Of a stretch of 64,000 bases of DNA, positions 1 through 8,551 are shown piece by piece. The notes under the pieces were generated by a model. The model did not search any database and was not told where the DNA came from. It saw only the letters and a list, made by a program, of their open reading frames with translations. The DNA is from UMGS755 sp045652815 (GTDB taxonomy: Bacteria > Bacillota > Clostridia > UBA1381 > UBA9506), in contig JAZOLH010000037.1 of the NCBI GenBank assembly GCA_045652815.1, positions 6,282-70,281 on the forward strand, given 5' to 3'. The position numbers and the translations under genes are program-made. The first letter of the stretch is position 1, and the number at the start of each line of letters is the position of its first letter.

Positions 1-15
1 GCAAAAACGGTATAG
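1..15 (+). CDS. Possible last codons of an upstream gene (glgC expected)
   Basis: The first five triplets read Ala-Lys-Thr-Val-stop (TAG at 13-15), directly before the Shine-Dalgarno of glgD. In clostridial glycogen operons glgC normally precedes glgD, so this is plausibly the C-terminus of glgC. Four residues cannot prove it; the call rests on gene order. Confidence 0.3.
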   Translation, partial: AKTV

Positions 16-30
16 AAAGGAGGCAATACG

Positions 31-1137
31 ATGAATATGATGGGGATTATTTTTTCGAACATATATGATGAGCGTTTGGGCGAAATTGCGCGGCACAGAA
101 CGCTTGCATCCATTCCCTTTGGTGCTCGTTACCGCCTGATTGATTTTGTGCTGTCGGGTATGGTAAATGCAGGCGTTACCAATGTTGGCGTGATTACCAA
201 GCAGAACTATCAATCGCTCATGGACCATTTGGGTAGCGGTAAGCCCTGGGATTTGGATAGAAAGGTGGACGGTCTTTTTATCCTGCCGCCCTTTGGCACA
301 GGGCAGAAAAACATCTATCGTGGTAAAATTGAGGCCCTTTGGGGTGCCAGACGGTTTTTGGAACGCTCTGACGAAGAATATGTGCTTTTGGCGGATGCCA
401 ATGTGATTTGTAACATTGACTATCGGGCTATGCTCAAAGAGCACGTTGCATCCGGTGCCGACATCAGTATGATTACCAAAAAAGAGACCATATCGGGCTA
501 TGGCGACAGTCGGGATTTGGTGGTGCGTACGGAACAAACGGGGCGTGTGCGAGAGGTGTTATTGCATTTCGGTGTGCCGGGTGTGGAAAACGTCAGCATC
601 GGGATGTATATCACAAAACGCCGGTTTTTACTTGATTTGCTCTCCGAGGCTTATTCTTACAGTTTAGTGGATTTTGAGCGGGAGATTTTGCAGGCAAAAT
701 GCGGATTGCTCCAGATTCAAAGTCTTGAATTTAAAGGGGAAATTCTGCGAATTTCCTGCCCGACCAGTTATTTTCGTGCCAATATGGCGCTGCTTGATCA
801 AAACATCCGTGATGAGATGTTTGCAGGTTCTGTTTATACCAAGATTTTAGATGAAGTGCCCACCCGTTACCATAGCGGCTCTCAGGTTTCCAATTGCCTG
901 CTGGCCGATGGCTGTGATATTTTCGGCGAGGCAGACCATTCCGTCATTTTTCGCAATGTGCATATCGGCAAGGGGGCTAGAGTGAAGAACTGCATTTTGA
1001 TGCAGGATACCTATATTGAGGATGGCGCAAGCCTTGAATATGCCATTTGTGATAAAAATGTGCGCATCACAGCAGGGCGGCTTTTATCGGGTGCGCCTGC
1101 CCATCAGATTATTATGACCAAGGGAAAGGTGGTGTAA
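31..1137 (+). CDS. glgD: Glucose-1-phosphate adenylyltransferase, GlgD subunit
   Basis: This 368-residue protein is a GlgD-type subunit of ADP-glucose pyrophosphorylase, which makes ADP-glucose for glycogen synthesis. The N-terminus (MMGIIFSN, then the FGARYRLIDF stretch) is typical of GlgD. It lacks the glycine-rich nucleotide loop of catalytic GlgC, so it probably acts as a modulatory partner. The last 110 residues carry the hexapeptide-type repeats of a left-handed beta helix (GCDIFGEADHSVIFRNVHIG). The start at 31 has AAAGGAGG seven bases upstream; ATG 37 is an alternative. It sits 2 nt before glgA, so the two are clearly one operon. GlgC, its expected partner, must lie left of the window. 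Confidence 0.93.
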   Translation: MNMMGIIFSNIYDERLGEIARHRTLASIPFGARYRLIDFVLSGMVNAGVTNVGVITKQNYQSLMDHLGSGKPWDLDRKVDGLFILPPFGTGQKNIYRGKIEALWGARRFLERSDEEYVLLADANVICNIDYRAMLKEHVASGADISMITKKETISGYGDSRDLVVRTEQTGRVREVLLHFGVPGVENVSIGMYITKRRFLLDLLSEAYSYSLVDFEREILQAKCGLLQIQSLEFKGEILRISCPTSYFRANMALLDQNIRDEMFAGSVYTKILDEVPTRYHSGSQVSNCLLADGCDIFGEADHSVIFRNVHIGKGARVKNCILMQDTYIEDGASLEYAICDKNVRITAGRLLSGAPAHQIIMTKGKVV

Positions 1138-1139
1138 GG

Positions 1140-2561
1140 ATGAGGATTCTGTTTGCGTCGGCAGAGGCGGCGCCTTTTGCTAAAATCGGCGGTTTGGGTG
1201 ATGTGGCTTACGCGCTGCCGCGCGCCCTGGCAAAAAGCGGCGAAGAGGCGGCGGTTGTGATGCCGCTTTATAAGCAGATTAAAGAGGCAGAGGGGGAGAA
1301 TCTGACCTTTCTTTGCGATTTTACGCTGCCACTTTCTTGGCGGCAACTTTACTGCGGTGTGTTTTATAAGAAAGTGGGCGATGTGACCTACTTTTTTATT
1401 GATAACGAATATTATTTTATGCGGGAGTCTGTCTATGGTCAGTTTGATGACGGGGAGAGGTTTGCTTTTTTCTGCAAGGCGGTTTTGGAGATGCTTTGGC
1501 ATATTGATTTTTGCCCTGATGTGATTCACGCAAACGACTGGCAATGCGGACTCATTCCGCTTTTTTTGAATGTGTTTTACCGCACAGAAGAACGATTTTC
1601 CAAGATTAGAACCCTGTTTACCATTCACAACGTGGAATATCAGGGCACCTTTCCCCGAGGTTTTGCAGGTGAGGTTTTAGGGTTTTCTGAAGAAACTATG
1701 CCCGATTGCATCTGGAACGGGGACGTGAACTGTCTGTATGCAGGTATCCGTGCGGCAAACAGGGTGACAACTGTTTCAAAAACCTATGCAGAGGAACTGA
1801 AAACTGCCTTTTATGGCAGGGGATTAGACAGCGTTTTTAATGAAGAAGCCCACAAATTTTGCGGGGTGATTAACGGGATTGATATGGATCTTTTTAATCC
1901 TCATACAGATGAGCATCTGTTCCATCGTTATGATGTGAAAACTATGGCAGGCAAGAAAATCGGCAAGCGCAGATTACGTGAAATGCTGGGTCTTGAACAG
2001 GAGGAAGAAGTGCCGATTTTTGGTATGGTCAGCCGATTGGTGGAGCATAAGGGTTTGTCGTTGGTTGAATTTGTGCGCCACGAACTCTTAGAGCGCCCTT
2101 TGCAGCTGGTTGTGCTCGGCACGGGCGACTGGCACTTTGAAGATATGTTTCGTGCGCTCGCCGCAGACTATCCGGGCAAGGTGAGCGCCAATATTTGTTA
2201 CAGTACAGACCTTGCATCGAAAATCTACGCGGCATCGGATTTCTTTTTGATGCCCTCAAAAAGCGAGCCCTGTGGGCTTTCTCAAATGATTGCCATGCGC
2301 TATGGTGCTATTCCCATCGTTCGTGAAACGGGCGGTCTTTATGATACGGTTTCGCCCATCAATATCGAAACGGGCGAAGGGCAGGGTTTTACCTTTCACA
2401 CCTACAACGCTCACGATATGCTGGGGGCGGTGGACAGAGCGCTTAACTTTTATTATGAGAATAAAACAGGGCTAAAAAAGGTCATCCGCAACAATATGGA
2501 AGCGGATTTTAGTTGGCACAAAGCAGCGGGAGACTATCTTTCCCTTTACCAGTCCATATAA
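1140..2561 (+). CDS. glgA: Glycogen synthase (ADP-glucose type, GT5)
   Basis: A 473-residue GT5 glycogen synthase that extends alpha-1,4-glucan from ADP-glucose. The N-terminal KIGGLGDV motif is the family's K-x-G-G-L ADP-glucose site, with Ile replacing the usual Thr. The C-terminal half has KSEPCGLSQMIAMRYG followed by RETGGLYD, which is the catalytic E-x7-E region. Length matches bacterial GlgA (about 475-480). Its ribosome binding site lies inside the end of glgD (AAAGGTGG), so translation is probably coupled. With glgD upstream and glgP downstream it makes a synthesis-plus-breakdown glycogen operon. Confidence 0.96.
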   Translation: MRILFASAEAAPFAKIGGLGDVAYALPRALAKSGEEAAVVMPLYKQIKEAEGENLTFLCDFTLPLSWRQLYCGVFYKKVGDVTYFFIDNEYYFMRESVYGQFDDGERFAFFCKAVLEMLWHIDFCPDVIHANDWQCGLIPLFLNVFYRTEERFSKIRTLFTIHNVEYQGTFPRGFAGEVLGFSEETMPDCIWNGDVNCLYAGIRAANRVTTVSKTYAEELKTAFYGRGLDSVFNEEAHKFCGVINGIDMDLFNPHTDEHLFHRYDVKTMAGKKIGKRRLREMLGLEQEEEVPIFGMVSRLVEHKGLSLVEFVRHELLERPLQLVVLGTGDWHFEDMFRALAADYPGKVSANICYSTDLASKIYAASDFFLMPSKSEPCGLSQMIAMRYGAIPIVRETGGLYDTVSPINIETGEGQGFTFHTYNAHDMLGAVDRALNFYYENKTGLKKVIRNNMEADFSWHKAAGDYLSLYQSI

Positions 2562-2625
2562 AACGGTACCGTTGCCCGCGACGGTGCAAAAAAGAAAGTA
2601 TGCGGGCAGAAAGGCAAAGAAAACT

Positions 2626-5043
2626 ATGGCGTTATCGGAAAAAGAAATCCTGACCAAAGAACTGACGGATGTGCTTTTAAGGCGGTTTGGATGTGAGCCG
2701 AAAGAGGCCACACAAATCCAGTTTTACAGAGCAGTTTGCGAAGTGGTGAAAAATCGATTGTCAGAAAAGCGAAGCCACTTTTCTGCCAAACGAAAAGAGC
2801 AGAACAAAAAGCGGGTTTACTATCTTTCGATGGAGTTTTTAACGGGTCCCTCACTGAAAAATCACGTGTTTCACTTGGGGCTAACAGAGCCTCTTTCTGA
2901 GGCGCTCAATGGATTTGGCATCTCTTTTGAATCTCTGTGCAAGGCGGAGCCTGATGCGGGTTTAGGTAATGGCGGTTTGGGACGTTTGGCGTCTTGCTAT
3001 CTGGACTCGATGACCACCTGCGGTTATGCCTGCACGGGTTTTTCCATTCGCTATGAATTCGGCATTTTCAGGCAGAAGATTGTGGATGGTTGGCAGATGG
3101 AGTTTCCTGATAACTGGTTAGAACGTGGCGATGTTTGGCTCACTCCTCGTTATGATGACGAAATCCGCATCCATTTCGGCGGTCGGGCGGAAGAATATTG
3201 GCAGGATGGTGAGCACAAAATTGCCTATCACGACCAAAATACCGTGGTGGCAGTGCCTTATGATATGCTGATTTCGGGCTATGATTCGGGCGCTGTAAAC
3301 AAACTGGTGCTTTGGAGTGCGAAATCAGAAGACAGTTTGGATATGGATTTATTTTCCCGTGGGGAATATGCCAAGGCTATGGAACAAAATGCTATGGCAG
3401 AGGCGATTTCCAAGGTGCTGTATCCTGCCGATGACCATTATCGCGGCAAGGAACTCAGACTTAAGCAACAGTACCTTTTGGTGAGTGCATCTCTCCAAAG
3501 CATTTTAAAGGATTTCTTCAAAGAAGAAACGGATATTCACAAATTGCCAGAAAAAGTGGCGGTGCATATTAACGACACCCATCCCTCCCTGTGCGTGCCC
3601 GAACTGATGCGACTCCTTTTGGATGAGCATGGGCTCTGCTGGGAAGATGCCTGGGATATTTGTGGGAGGACGCTTTCCTACACCAACCACACCATTATGA
3701 GCGAGGCGCTGGAGGTTTGGCCGGTGTCTCTCTTTTCGTCCCTTTTGCCCCGTATGTATCAGATTGTTAAAGAGATTGACCGCCGCTTTCTTCTTGTTTT
3801 GCAGGAGAAATATGGCGGTGATACGGGTAAAATCAACTATATGAAAATCCTGGAAAACGACAGGGTGAAAATGGCGAATCTATGCCTTGCTTGTTGCCAC
3901 AAAGTCAACGGTGTTTCGGCACTACACAGCAAGATTTTGCAGGAAGATGTAGTCCGCGATTTTCATCTGATTATGCCTGATAAATTTATGAATGTCACAA
4001 ACGGGATTGCCTATCGCAGATGGCTTTGTCAGGCAAATCCTGAACTGACCGCGTTCCTTAAAGAACTCATTGGTGAAGGTTTTATGCATGATGCGGGAGA
4101 ACTTGAAAAGTTAAAGGGTTTCGCAGGGGATAAAACGGTTTTAGATACCTTGCAGAAAATCAAACTGAAAAACAAGCTCAGGCTTTCTGACTATATCGGA
4201 GAAAAAGCGGGGATTTTAGTTGACCCTGCCTCTTTGTTTGATGTGCAGATTAAACGCCTGCACGAATATAAACGCCAGCTTTTAAACGCGCTCCACATTC
4301 TGTCTTTATACCACAGTTTGCTTGAACATCCCGAGCGGCAAATTCAGCCCCGTACCTTTATTTTCGGGGCAAAAGCTTCGCCCGGTTATGTGCTGGCTAA
4401 ACAAACCATCCGGCTGATTAACTGCATTGCAAAAGAGGTAAACAGTAACCCCATCACCCGCGACAGGCTCAGGGTTGTGTTCTTAGAAGACTATCGCGTA
4501 TCTCTTGCCGAACTGATCATTCCTGCGGCAGAAATCTCCGAGCAGATTTCTGTGGCGGGGAAAGAGGCCTCGGGTACAGGCAATATGAAACTGATGATTA
4601 ACGGGGCGGTGACTTTGGGTACCTTGGATGGTGCCAATGTGGAAATTCGTGATGCGGTTGGGGAGGAGAATATGTTTTTATTCGGTATGACTGCAGACGA
4701 GGTGGCGAAAAGAAAGAGAGCAGGCTACGAGCCCGGACGGGTGATGGAACAAGACCCCTTGGTGCGTCGTGCTGTTGAGTATCTGCAAAGAGCGCCTTTT
4801 GGCGCAGAATTCCACGATTTAATCTGGTCGCTGACGGGTCACGGACAGGATGCCTATATGACCCTGGCGGACTTTTCCGATTATTGCCGCGCACAAGGTC
4901 AGGTGCAGGCGGTTTATGGCGATAGAATGCGCTTTAACAAAATGTCGTTGTTAAATATTGCGGGGGCGGGGATTTTCTCTGCCGACCGAAGTGTTAAAGA
5001 ATATTGTGATGCCATTTGGGGCGTTACACCTGTTCAAAACTAA
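2626..5043 (+). CDS. glgP: Glycogen/maltodextrin phosphorylase
   Basis: An 805-residue GT35 phosphorylase that releases glucose-1-phosphate from alpha-glucan. Family marks are the GNGGLGRLASCYLDS glycine-rich stretch near the N-terminus and GTGNMKLMINGA near the C-terminus, which holds the lysine bound to pyridoxal phosphate, followed by LGTLDGANVEI. An open frame extends upstream to a TTG at 2572, but that segment is lysine-rich, unlike the family. ATG 2626 (MALSEKE) has AGAAAGG upstream and gives a normal N-terminus. The 60-nt gap after glgA holds no terminator, so this is the last gene of the glycogen operon. Confidence 0.95.
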   Translation: MALSEKEILTKELTDVLLRRFGCEPKEATQIQFYRAVCEVVKNRLSEKRSHFSAKRKEQNKKRVYYLSMEFLTGPSLKNHVFHLGLTEPLSEALNGFGISFESLCKAEPDAGLGNGGLGRLASCYLDSMTTCGYACTGFSIRYEFGIFRQKIVDGWQMEFPDNWLERGDVWLTPRYDDEIRIHFGGRAEEYWQDGEHKIAYHDQNTVVAVPYDMLISGYDSGAVNKLVLWSAKSEDSLDMDLFSRGEYAKAMEQNAMAEAISKVLYPADDHYRGKELRLKQQYLLVSASLQSILKDFFKEETDIHKLPEKVAVHINDTHPSLCVPELMRLLLDEHGLCWEDAWDICGRTLSYTNHTIMSEALEVWPVSLFSSLLPRMYQIVKEIDRRFLLVLQEKYGGDTGKINYMKILENDRVKMANLCLACCHKVNGVSALHSKILQEDVVRDFHLIMPDKFMNVTNGIAYRRWLCQANPELTAFLKELIGEGFMHDAGELEKLKGFAGDKTVLDTLQKIKLKNKLRLSDYIGEKAGILVDPASLFDVQIKRLHEYKRQLLNALHILSLYHSLLEHPERQIQPRTFIFGAKASPGYVLAKQTIRLINCIAKEVNSNPITRDRLRVVFLEDYRVSLAELIIPAAEISEQISVAGKEASGTGNMKLMINGAVTLGTLDGANVEIRDAVGEENMFLFGMTADEVAKRKRAGYEPGRVMEQDPLVRRAVEYLQRAPFGAEFHDLIWSLTGHGQDAYMTLADFSDYCRAQGQVQAVYGDRMRFNKMSLLNIAGAGIFSADRSVKEYCDAIWGVTPVQN

Positions 5044-5044
5044 A

Positions 5045-5074
5045 GTCACATTTTTGTGTCCCGAAGCATATAAT
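5045..5074 (+). promoter_or_regulatory. Possible sigma-E-type promoter of yunB
   Basis: GTCACATTT (5045-5053) and CATATAAT (5067-5074) are separated by 13 nt. They resemble the mother-cell sigma-E elements (-35 with ATATTT, -10 CATACAAT). yunB is a sigma-E gene in Bacillus subtilis, which supports the call. CATATAAT could equally serve vegetative sigma-A. Confidence 0.4.
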
Positions 5075-5105
5075 GCTATATGATTGTATGCGGGGAGTGG
5101 ATAGT

Positions 5106-5810
5106 ATGCGCTTGGGCACAAAGCAAACAATCCGTATCAGAAGCGGCAAACTTGGGCGAAAAAAGTTTTCGGGATTTTTGTTGTTATGCTTGATTGTATC
5201 CCTTGTTTCGGCAGGTGGATTGTATTTTTTGAAAGTGGTTAATCCGCTTTTGGTTCACCAGACCCAAAACCGAGCCGGCGTTTTGGCAGAACAGGCCATT
5301 CATAGGGCGGTTAACCGCATGTTTCAGAACGCTGAGGCGGAGGATTTTCTCTCGGTGTCAATGATGGCAGATGGCAGTGTTAGTCTCGCCGGTGCGGATA
5401 TGGTGAAACTCAATCAGTTAAAGGCAGAAGCATCTATGGCCATTCAGGAAGAAATTGATGCCCTTCATCAAACGAAAATTTCCATCCCCTTGGGGACTGT
5501 CAGCGGCTGTTCGCTTTTGTCGGGTTTAGGGCCTTATCTTCCCGTAGAACTGATGCCTTACGGTCGTGTTGTTGTGGATTTTATCAGCCGATTTACAGAG
5601 GCAGGCATTAACCAGACGAAACTGGAAATCAGCTTAAAAGCCAACTGTTTTGTTGGCTTTGTGTTGCCTACCACGAGGCAGTCTGCCAAGGTGGAAACGG
5701 AAGTGCCTCTGGTGCAAACGGTGATTGTGGGCAAGGTGCCCGATAACTATGTCAACATCGACCGTATGGGTGAAACTTTTGAGGGCGATGTGTTGGATAT
5801 TGTGGGATAA
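5106..5810 (+). CDS. yunB: Sporulation protein YunB
   Basis: A 234-residue protein matching YunB, a mother-cell sporulation protein required for normal spore formation in B. subtilis; its biochemical role is not known. It has a basic N-terminus, one membrane segment (about residues 19-39, FSGFLLLCLIVSLVSAGGLY), then a region with AEQAIHRAVNRMF and a C-terminal VETEVPLVQTVIVGKVPDNY typical of the family. The frame is open further upstream to 5016 inside glgP, but ATG 5106 follows GGGGAG at normal spacing. ATG 5088 is an alternative. It stands alone between glgP and a terminator. Confidence 0.9.
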   Translation: MRLGTKQTIRIRSGKLGRKKFSGFLLLCLIVSLVSAGGLYFLKVVNPLLVHQTQNRAGVLAEQAIHRAVNRMFQNAEAEDFLSVSMMADGSVSLAGADMVKLNQLKAEASMAIQEEIDALHQTKISIPLGTVSGCSLLSGLGPYLPVELMPYGRVVVDFISRFTEAGINQTKLEISLKANCFVGFVLPTTRQSAKVETEVPLVQTVIVGKVPDNYVNIDRMGETFEGDVLDIVG

Positions 5811-5821
5811 AACAGCATAAA

Positions 5822-5853
5822 AAAAGAGCCGTGGTTTGTACCACGGCTCTTTT
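5822..5853. terminator. Bidirectional intrinsic terminator
   Basis: Stem AAAAGAGCCGTGG / CCACGGCTCTTTT with a 6-nt loop. It lies between convergent yunB and the YbaK gene and has A/T tracts on both sides, so it can stop both transcripts. Confidence 0.9.
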
Positions 5854-5858
5854 GGTTT

Positions 5859-6332
5859 TTATTCTTTCGGTTTGCAAACATCCACCCAACATTTAAAAAA
5901 TGCGGCATACTTTTCCAGTTCAGGAATGGTCAGGCAGATGGCGCTGTTGCCGCTGCCACAGGCAGGGTACACGGTTTCGAAGCGTTTTAAGGATTCGTCT
6001 AAATAAACCGTTACGCCCTCATTGATACCGAAGGGGCAAACACCGCCAACGGGGTGGCCGATTAACTCAATGACTTGCTCCGGGGAGAGCATTTTTGCCT
6101 TGGTGCCGAAAAATGCTTTGTATTTGGCGTTGTCAATTTTCACGTCCCCTGCGGTGATAATCATAACGGGGGCATCATCCACCATAAAAGAAAGACTTTT
6201 GGCGATGCGGGCTTCTTCACATCCCAGTGCTTCTGCCGCCAGAGCCACGGTGGCGCTGGAAACGGAGAATTCCAAAACCCTATCCGCCATGCCGAATTGT
6301 TCAAAATATGCTTTGCCTTTTTCGATAGACAT
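5859..6332 (-). CDS. YbaK/EbsC-type aminoacyl-tRNA deacylase
   Basis: This 157-residue protein belongs to the YbaK/prolyl-tRNA-synthetase-associated domain family, free-standing editing enzymes that hydrolyse mischarged tRNAs (Cys-tRNAPro or Ala-tRNAPro in studied members). Supporting stretches are the conserved lysine region RIAKSLSFM, the GDVKIDNAKYK segment and HPVGGVCPFG. The final part (YPACGSGNSAICLTIPEL) is the usual nucleotide-binding end. The start has AGAGGG 6 nt upstream. A sigma-A-like promoter overlaps the end of the preceding gene. Which tRNA is edited cannot be read from sequence. Confidence 0.88.
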   Translation of the reverse strand: MSIEKGKAYFEQFGMADRVLEFSVSSATVALAAEALGCEEARIAKSLSFMVDDAPVMIITAGDVKIDNAKYKAFFGTKAKMLSPEQVIELIGHPVGGVCPFGINEGVTVYLDESLKRFETVYPACGSGNSAICLTIPELEKYAAFFKCWVDVCKPKE

Positions 6333-6364
6333 ATGAATCCCTCTTTTTCGTTTGTGTTATGTTC

Positions 6365-6393
6365 ATTGTAGCAGAAAGCAAAATAAAAATCAA
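6365..6393 (-). promoter_or_regulatory. Sigma-A-type promoter of the YbaK gene
   Basis: Minus-strand TTGATT (6388-6393), 17-nt spacer, TACAAT (6365-6370). The -35 overlaps the stop region of the M14 peptidase gene. Confidence 0.55.
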
Positions 6394-7301
6394 GCCCGAA
6401 CCAGATAGAGAAGCATGTTGAGATTATCCCGATAGATCTTGTCGAACTGAGATAGGGGTAAGGGGTTTTCGCCAAGACCTGCCTCGATGGTAAAGGCGGG
6501 GATGGAAAAAGTATCAATCACCCAATCCTTATAGCCGGAGTAAGATGCCATACCCTCGGTTGTATCCGGTTCGTAGCCGCTGATTTCTGCCATAGCCTTT
6601 GCCATTTCCCGTCCTTGCTCGGTGCTTTTGCCCAAAAAGTCATAATAAATCACTTCGCCTTGGGTGTGGTACGCCACAGCAACGTGGGGCAGAAATACAC
6701 GGGTAAAGGTGGCAATGGCGTGGCTTTCTGGCTCGCTTTCGGGCTCAGGTCCTGAAAAACGGGTAGGACCGGGGCTGTAAATGCCGCTTTGATGCTGATG
6801 GAAAACGCCCTCTTTAAATTTGGCATCGTAGTTGTGATTAAGGTCAACACCGTTTAGGTTTGCCTGCCACTTTGAAAAATCCTCGCCGCCGTTATAAGAG
6901 CGCAGTCGGGTTTTGGTGATGGGCGGCAACAGTTCGGAAAGACCGTTTACGGAAAGTTCCACCCCGTCGGGATTCACCATAGGGCAGATGACCAAGGTGA
7001 TTTTGTGAAACAAAGTGGGGAAGTGGACGCCTGCGATGGATGTACCGCTTCTGTAACCGATGCAGAATTCTTCCAAAATGCGCATTAAGAGCATGGCGGT
7101 AATCCATTCTGTTCCGTGGTGAGCTCCGTTTAAGAAGATCCGTTTTTCACCATCGCCCCAGCGGATAGCGGTGAGGGTTTTGCCTGCAACCGATTGTCCC
7201 AAAGGAAAGGGATGCAAAAAGGTGTATTCAGAACAGAGTGCGGCAATATCCCGCGCTAAAATATCATAGGTATAGGCTTTTTCACAAGTTGTAATATACA
7301 A
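6390..7301 (-). CDS. M14-family zinc carboxypeptidase, gamma-D-glutamyl-diamino acid peptidase type
   Basis: A 303-residue M14 metallopeptidase. The zinc site is visible: NGAHHGTEW (H-x-x-E) early on, and AVAYHTQGEVIYY carrying the third ligand. FTIEAGLGENP holds the catalytic glutamate. No signal peptide is seen, so a cytosolic role is likely, as for MpaA-type enzymes that trim L-Ala-gamma-D-Glu-diaminopimelate peptides released from peptidoglycan. The substrate is inferred from family resemblance. No ATG lies near the N-terminus; the only plausible start is TTG at 7301, which falls in the T-tract of the rubredoxin terminator with GGGTGGTG upstream. Confidence 0.85.
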   Translation of the reverse strand: MYITTCEKAYTYDILARDIAALCSEYTFLHPFPLGQSVAGKTLTAIRWGDGEKRIFLNGAHHGTEWITAMLLMRILEEFCIGYRSGTSIAGVHFPTLFHKITLVICPMVNPDGVELSVNGLSELLPPITKTRLRSYNGGEDFSKWQANLNGVDLNHNYDAKFKEGVFHQHQSGIYSPGPTRFSGPEPESEPESHAIATFTRVFLPHVAVAYHTQGEVIYYDFLGKSTEQGREMAKAMAEISGYEPDTTEGMASYSGYKDWVIDTFSIPAFTIEAGLGENPLPLSQFDKIYRDNLNMLLYLVRA

Positions 7302-7354
7302 AAAAACACCACCCTATTATAGTTTGTAGTACTATTATATAGGCGTGGTGTTTT
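7301..7354 (-). terminator. Terminator of rubredoxin overlapping the next start codon
   Basis: On the minus strand AAAACACCAC-G-CCTATA pairs with TATAATAGG-GTGGTGTTTT (+ strand arms about 7332-7354 and 7303-7322), followed by a T-tract. The tract contains the TTG start of the M14 peptidase, and the weak GGGTGGTG ribosome site is inside the stem. Confidence 0.75.
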
Positions 7355-7367
7355 GTTTAGACATAAA

Positions 7368-7529
7368 TTATTCGGCTACCTCAAAAACGTCTTTGCCGAG
7401 ACCGCAGAGAGGGCAAACCCAATCTTCAGGCAGGTCAGCAAAAGAGGTTTCAGGTTCGATGCCGTATTCGGGATCGCCGACTTCGGGATCGTAGATGTAA
7501 CTGCAAGCGGTGCATTCGTATTTTTCCAT
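7368..7529 (-). CDS. Rubredoxin
   Basis: A 53-residue rubredoxin, a one-iron electron carrier used by anaerobes, for instance to feed electrons to rubrerythrin or oxygen/peroxide reductases. Both iron-binding pairs are present: YECTACSYIYDP (C-x2-C) and DWVCPLCGLGKDVF (C-P-x-C-G). Length fits the family (52-54). The frame is open to 7580, but ATG 7529 (MEKYECT) with AGGAGG upstream is the real start. It has its own promoter. A rubrerythrin gene lies elsewhere in the window at 48569. Confidence 0.97.
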   Translation of the reverse strand: MEKYECTACSYIYDPEVGDPEYGIEPETSFADLPEDWVCPLCGLGKDVFEVAE

Positions 7530-7562
7530 AGTAAAAGGGCCTCCTTTTTTGTTGTTACATAC

Positions 7563-7591
7563 AGTATAGCAGAATTGCACAAGAAATGCAA
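7563..7591 (-). promoter_or_regulatory. Sigma-A-type promoter of rubredoxin
   Basis: Minus-strand TTGCAT (7586-7591), 17-nt spacer, TATACT (7563-7568), about 35 nt from the start codon. Confidence 0.7.
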
Positions 7592-7645
7592 TTACTTCTT
7601 ATAATAATTTTAGCCCTAAATTGCAATTTTATTTACGAAAAATGC

Positions 7646-7674
7646 TTGACATTTTGCTCAAAATGTTATATAAT
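7646..7674 (+). promoter_or_regulatory. Consensus sigma-A promoter of the DeoR regulator gene
   Basis: TTGACA (7646-7651), 17-nt spacer, TATAAT (7669-7674): a perfect consensus promoter. The spacer is almost filled by the inverted repeat at 7649-7666, so occupancy there should block RNA polymerase. Confidence 0.88.
7649..7666. promoter_or_regulatory. Probable operator, perfect 18-bp inverted repeat
   Basis: ACATTTTG-CT-CAAAATGT is a perfect palindrome lying inside the promoter spacer. A second, imperfect dyad (TAACATTTTAACACGTTA, 14 of 18 positions symmetric) follows at about 7695-7712, before the gene. Both share ACATTTT. They are the obvious candidates for autorepression by the DeoR protein. 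Confidence 0.6.
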
Positions 7675-7722
7675 AACATAGAAATGAAAAAAATTAACAT
7701 TTTAACACGTTAGGCGGTGAAA

Positions 7723-8496
7723 ATGTTGAAGGACAGACGTCAGGCAATTTCCGATATTATTGAACAACATGGCGAAATCAGCCTGCACGAGTTGGAGGCA
7801 CTGTTTCCCGAAGTTTCTTCTATGACACTTCGCCGTGATATCGACTTTTTGGAGCACGAGCATAAGTTGGTGAAAATTAAGGGCGGTGCAATGTCCTTAA
7901 CCCAACTGTCCCGCAGTGTTCTGCAAAATGCGGAAGGTGACTATGCCCAGCGTGAGTTTTTAAACTCTGACGGCAAGCGTTCTATCGCAGAACTGGCCGC
8001 ACCTTATGCAGAAGCAGGGCGCAGCATTTTCATTGATGCAGGCTCCACAATGATGCAACTGGCAAGACTCCTTCACTCAGGTCGCTTTTCTGTTGTGACA
8101 AACGGTGTGAACATTTCCGTTGAACTGTCTCAGAACAAAAGCGCAACGGTGAATCTGGTGGGTGGAGAATTAAACCGCAACAATATGTGTGTGTCAGGTG
8201 CGGGGGCGCTGGAGCATCTTCGCAACATCAACATCGACATTGCTTTTATGGCCGCCAGTGGTTACACCGCAGAGGATGGCTTCACCAACGGTAGTTACTA
8301 TGAATATGAATTAAAGCGTCACGTGGTGCAAAAAGCCAAAAAGACCATTGTACTGATGGATACATCCAAAATCGGCAAAACAATGACTTACACATTCTGC
8401 AGACCCGAAGATGTTGACATTTTGATTTTAGACAAAAAGCCCGATAGCGCGCTACTTAAAACCGCCAAAGAAACGGGTATGAAAATCCTTTACTAA
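7723..8496 (+). CDS. DeoR/GlpR-family transcriptional regulator
   Basis: A 257-residue DeoR-family regulator. The N-terminal winged helix (RRQAISDIIEQHGEISLHEL ... SSMTLRRDIDFLE) is the family signature. The remainder is the sugar-phosphate-sensing domain, with FIDAGSTMMQLARLL and VTNGVNISVELSQN. ATG 7723 follows GGCGGTG; an in-frame GTG at 7717 is an alternative. It lies 55 nt upstream of a five-gene dehydrogenase operon on the same strand and has a palindrome in its own promoter. It therefore probably represses both itself and the operon, with a phosphorylated sugar or polyol as inducer. Ligand identity is unknown. Confidence 0.92.
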   Translation: MLKDRRQAISDIIEQHGEISLHELEALFPEVSSMTLRRDIDFLEHEHKLVKIKGGAMSLTQLSRSVLQNAEGDYAQREFLNSDGKRSIAELAAPYAEAGRSIFIDAGSTMMQLARLLHSGRFSVVTNGVNISVELSQNKSATVNLVGGELNRNNMCVSGAGALEHLRNINIDIAFMAASGYTAEDGFTNGSYYEYELKRHVVQKAKKTIVLMDTSKIGKTMTYTFCRPEDVDILILDKKPDSALLKTAKETGMKILY

Positions 8497-8551
8497 GTTT
8501 TTAATTTTAGCAAAATATATAGTCGCATAGCGACGGAAATGGAGTGTAAAC

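Noticed and set aside
1104..1628. 174-residue minus-strand frame opposite glgA
   Set aside because: It lies entirely over glgD/glgA coding sequence, has no ribosome site, and its basic low-complexity product is typical of antisense shadow frames.
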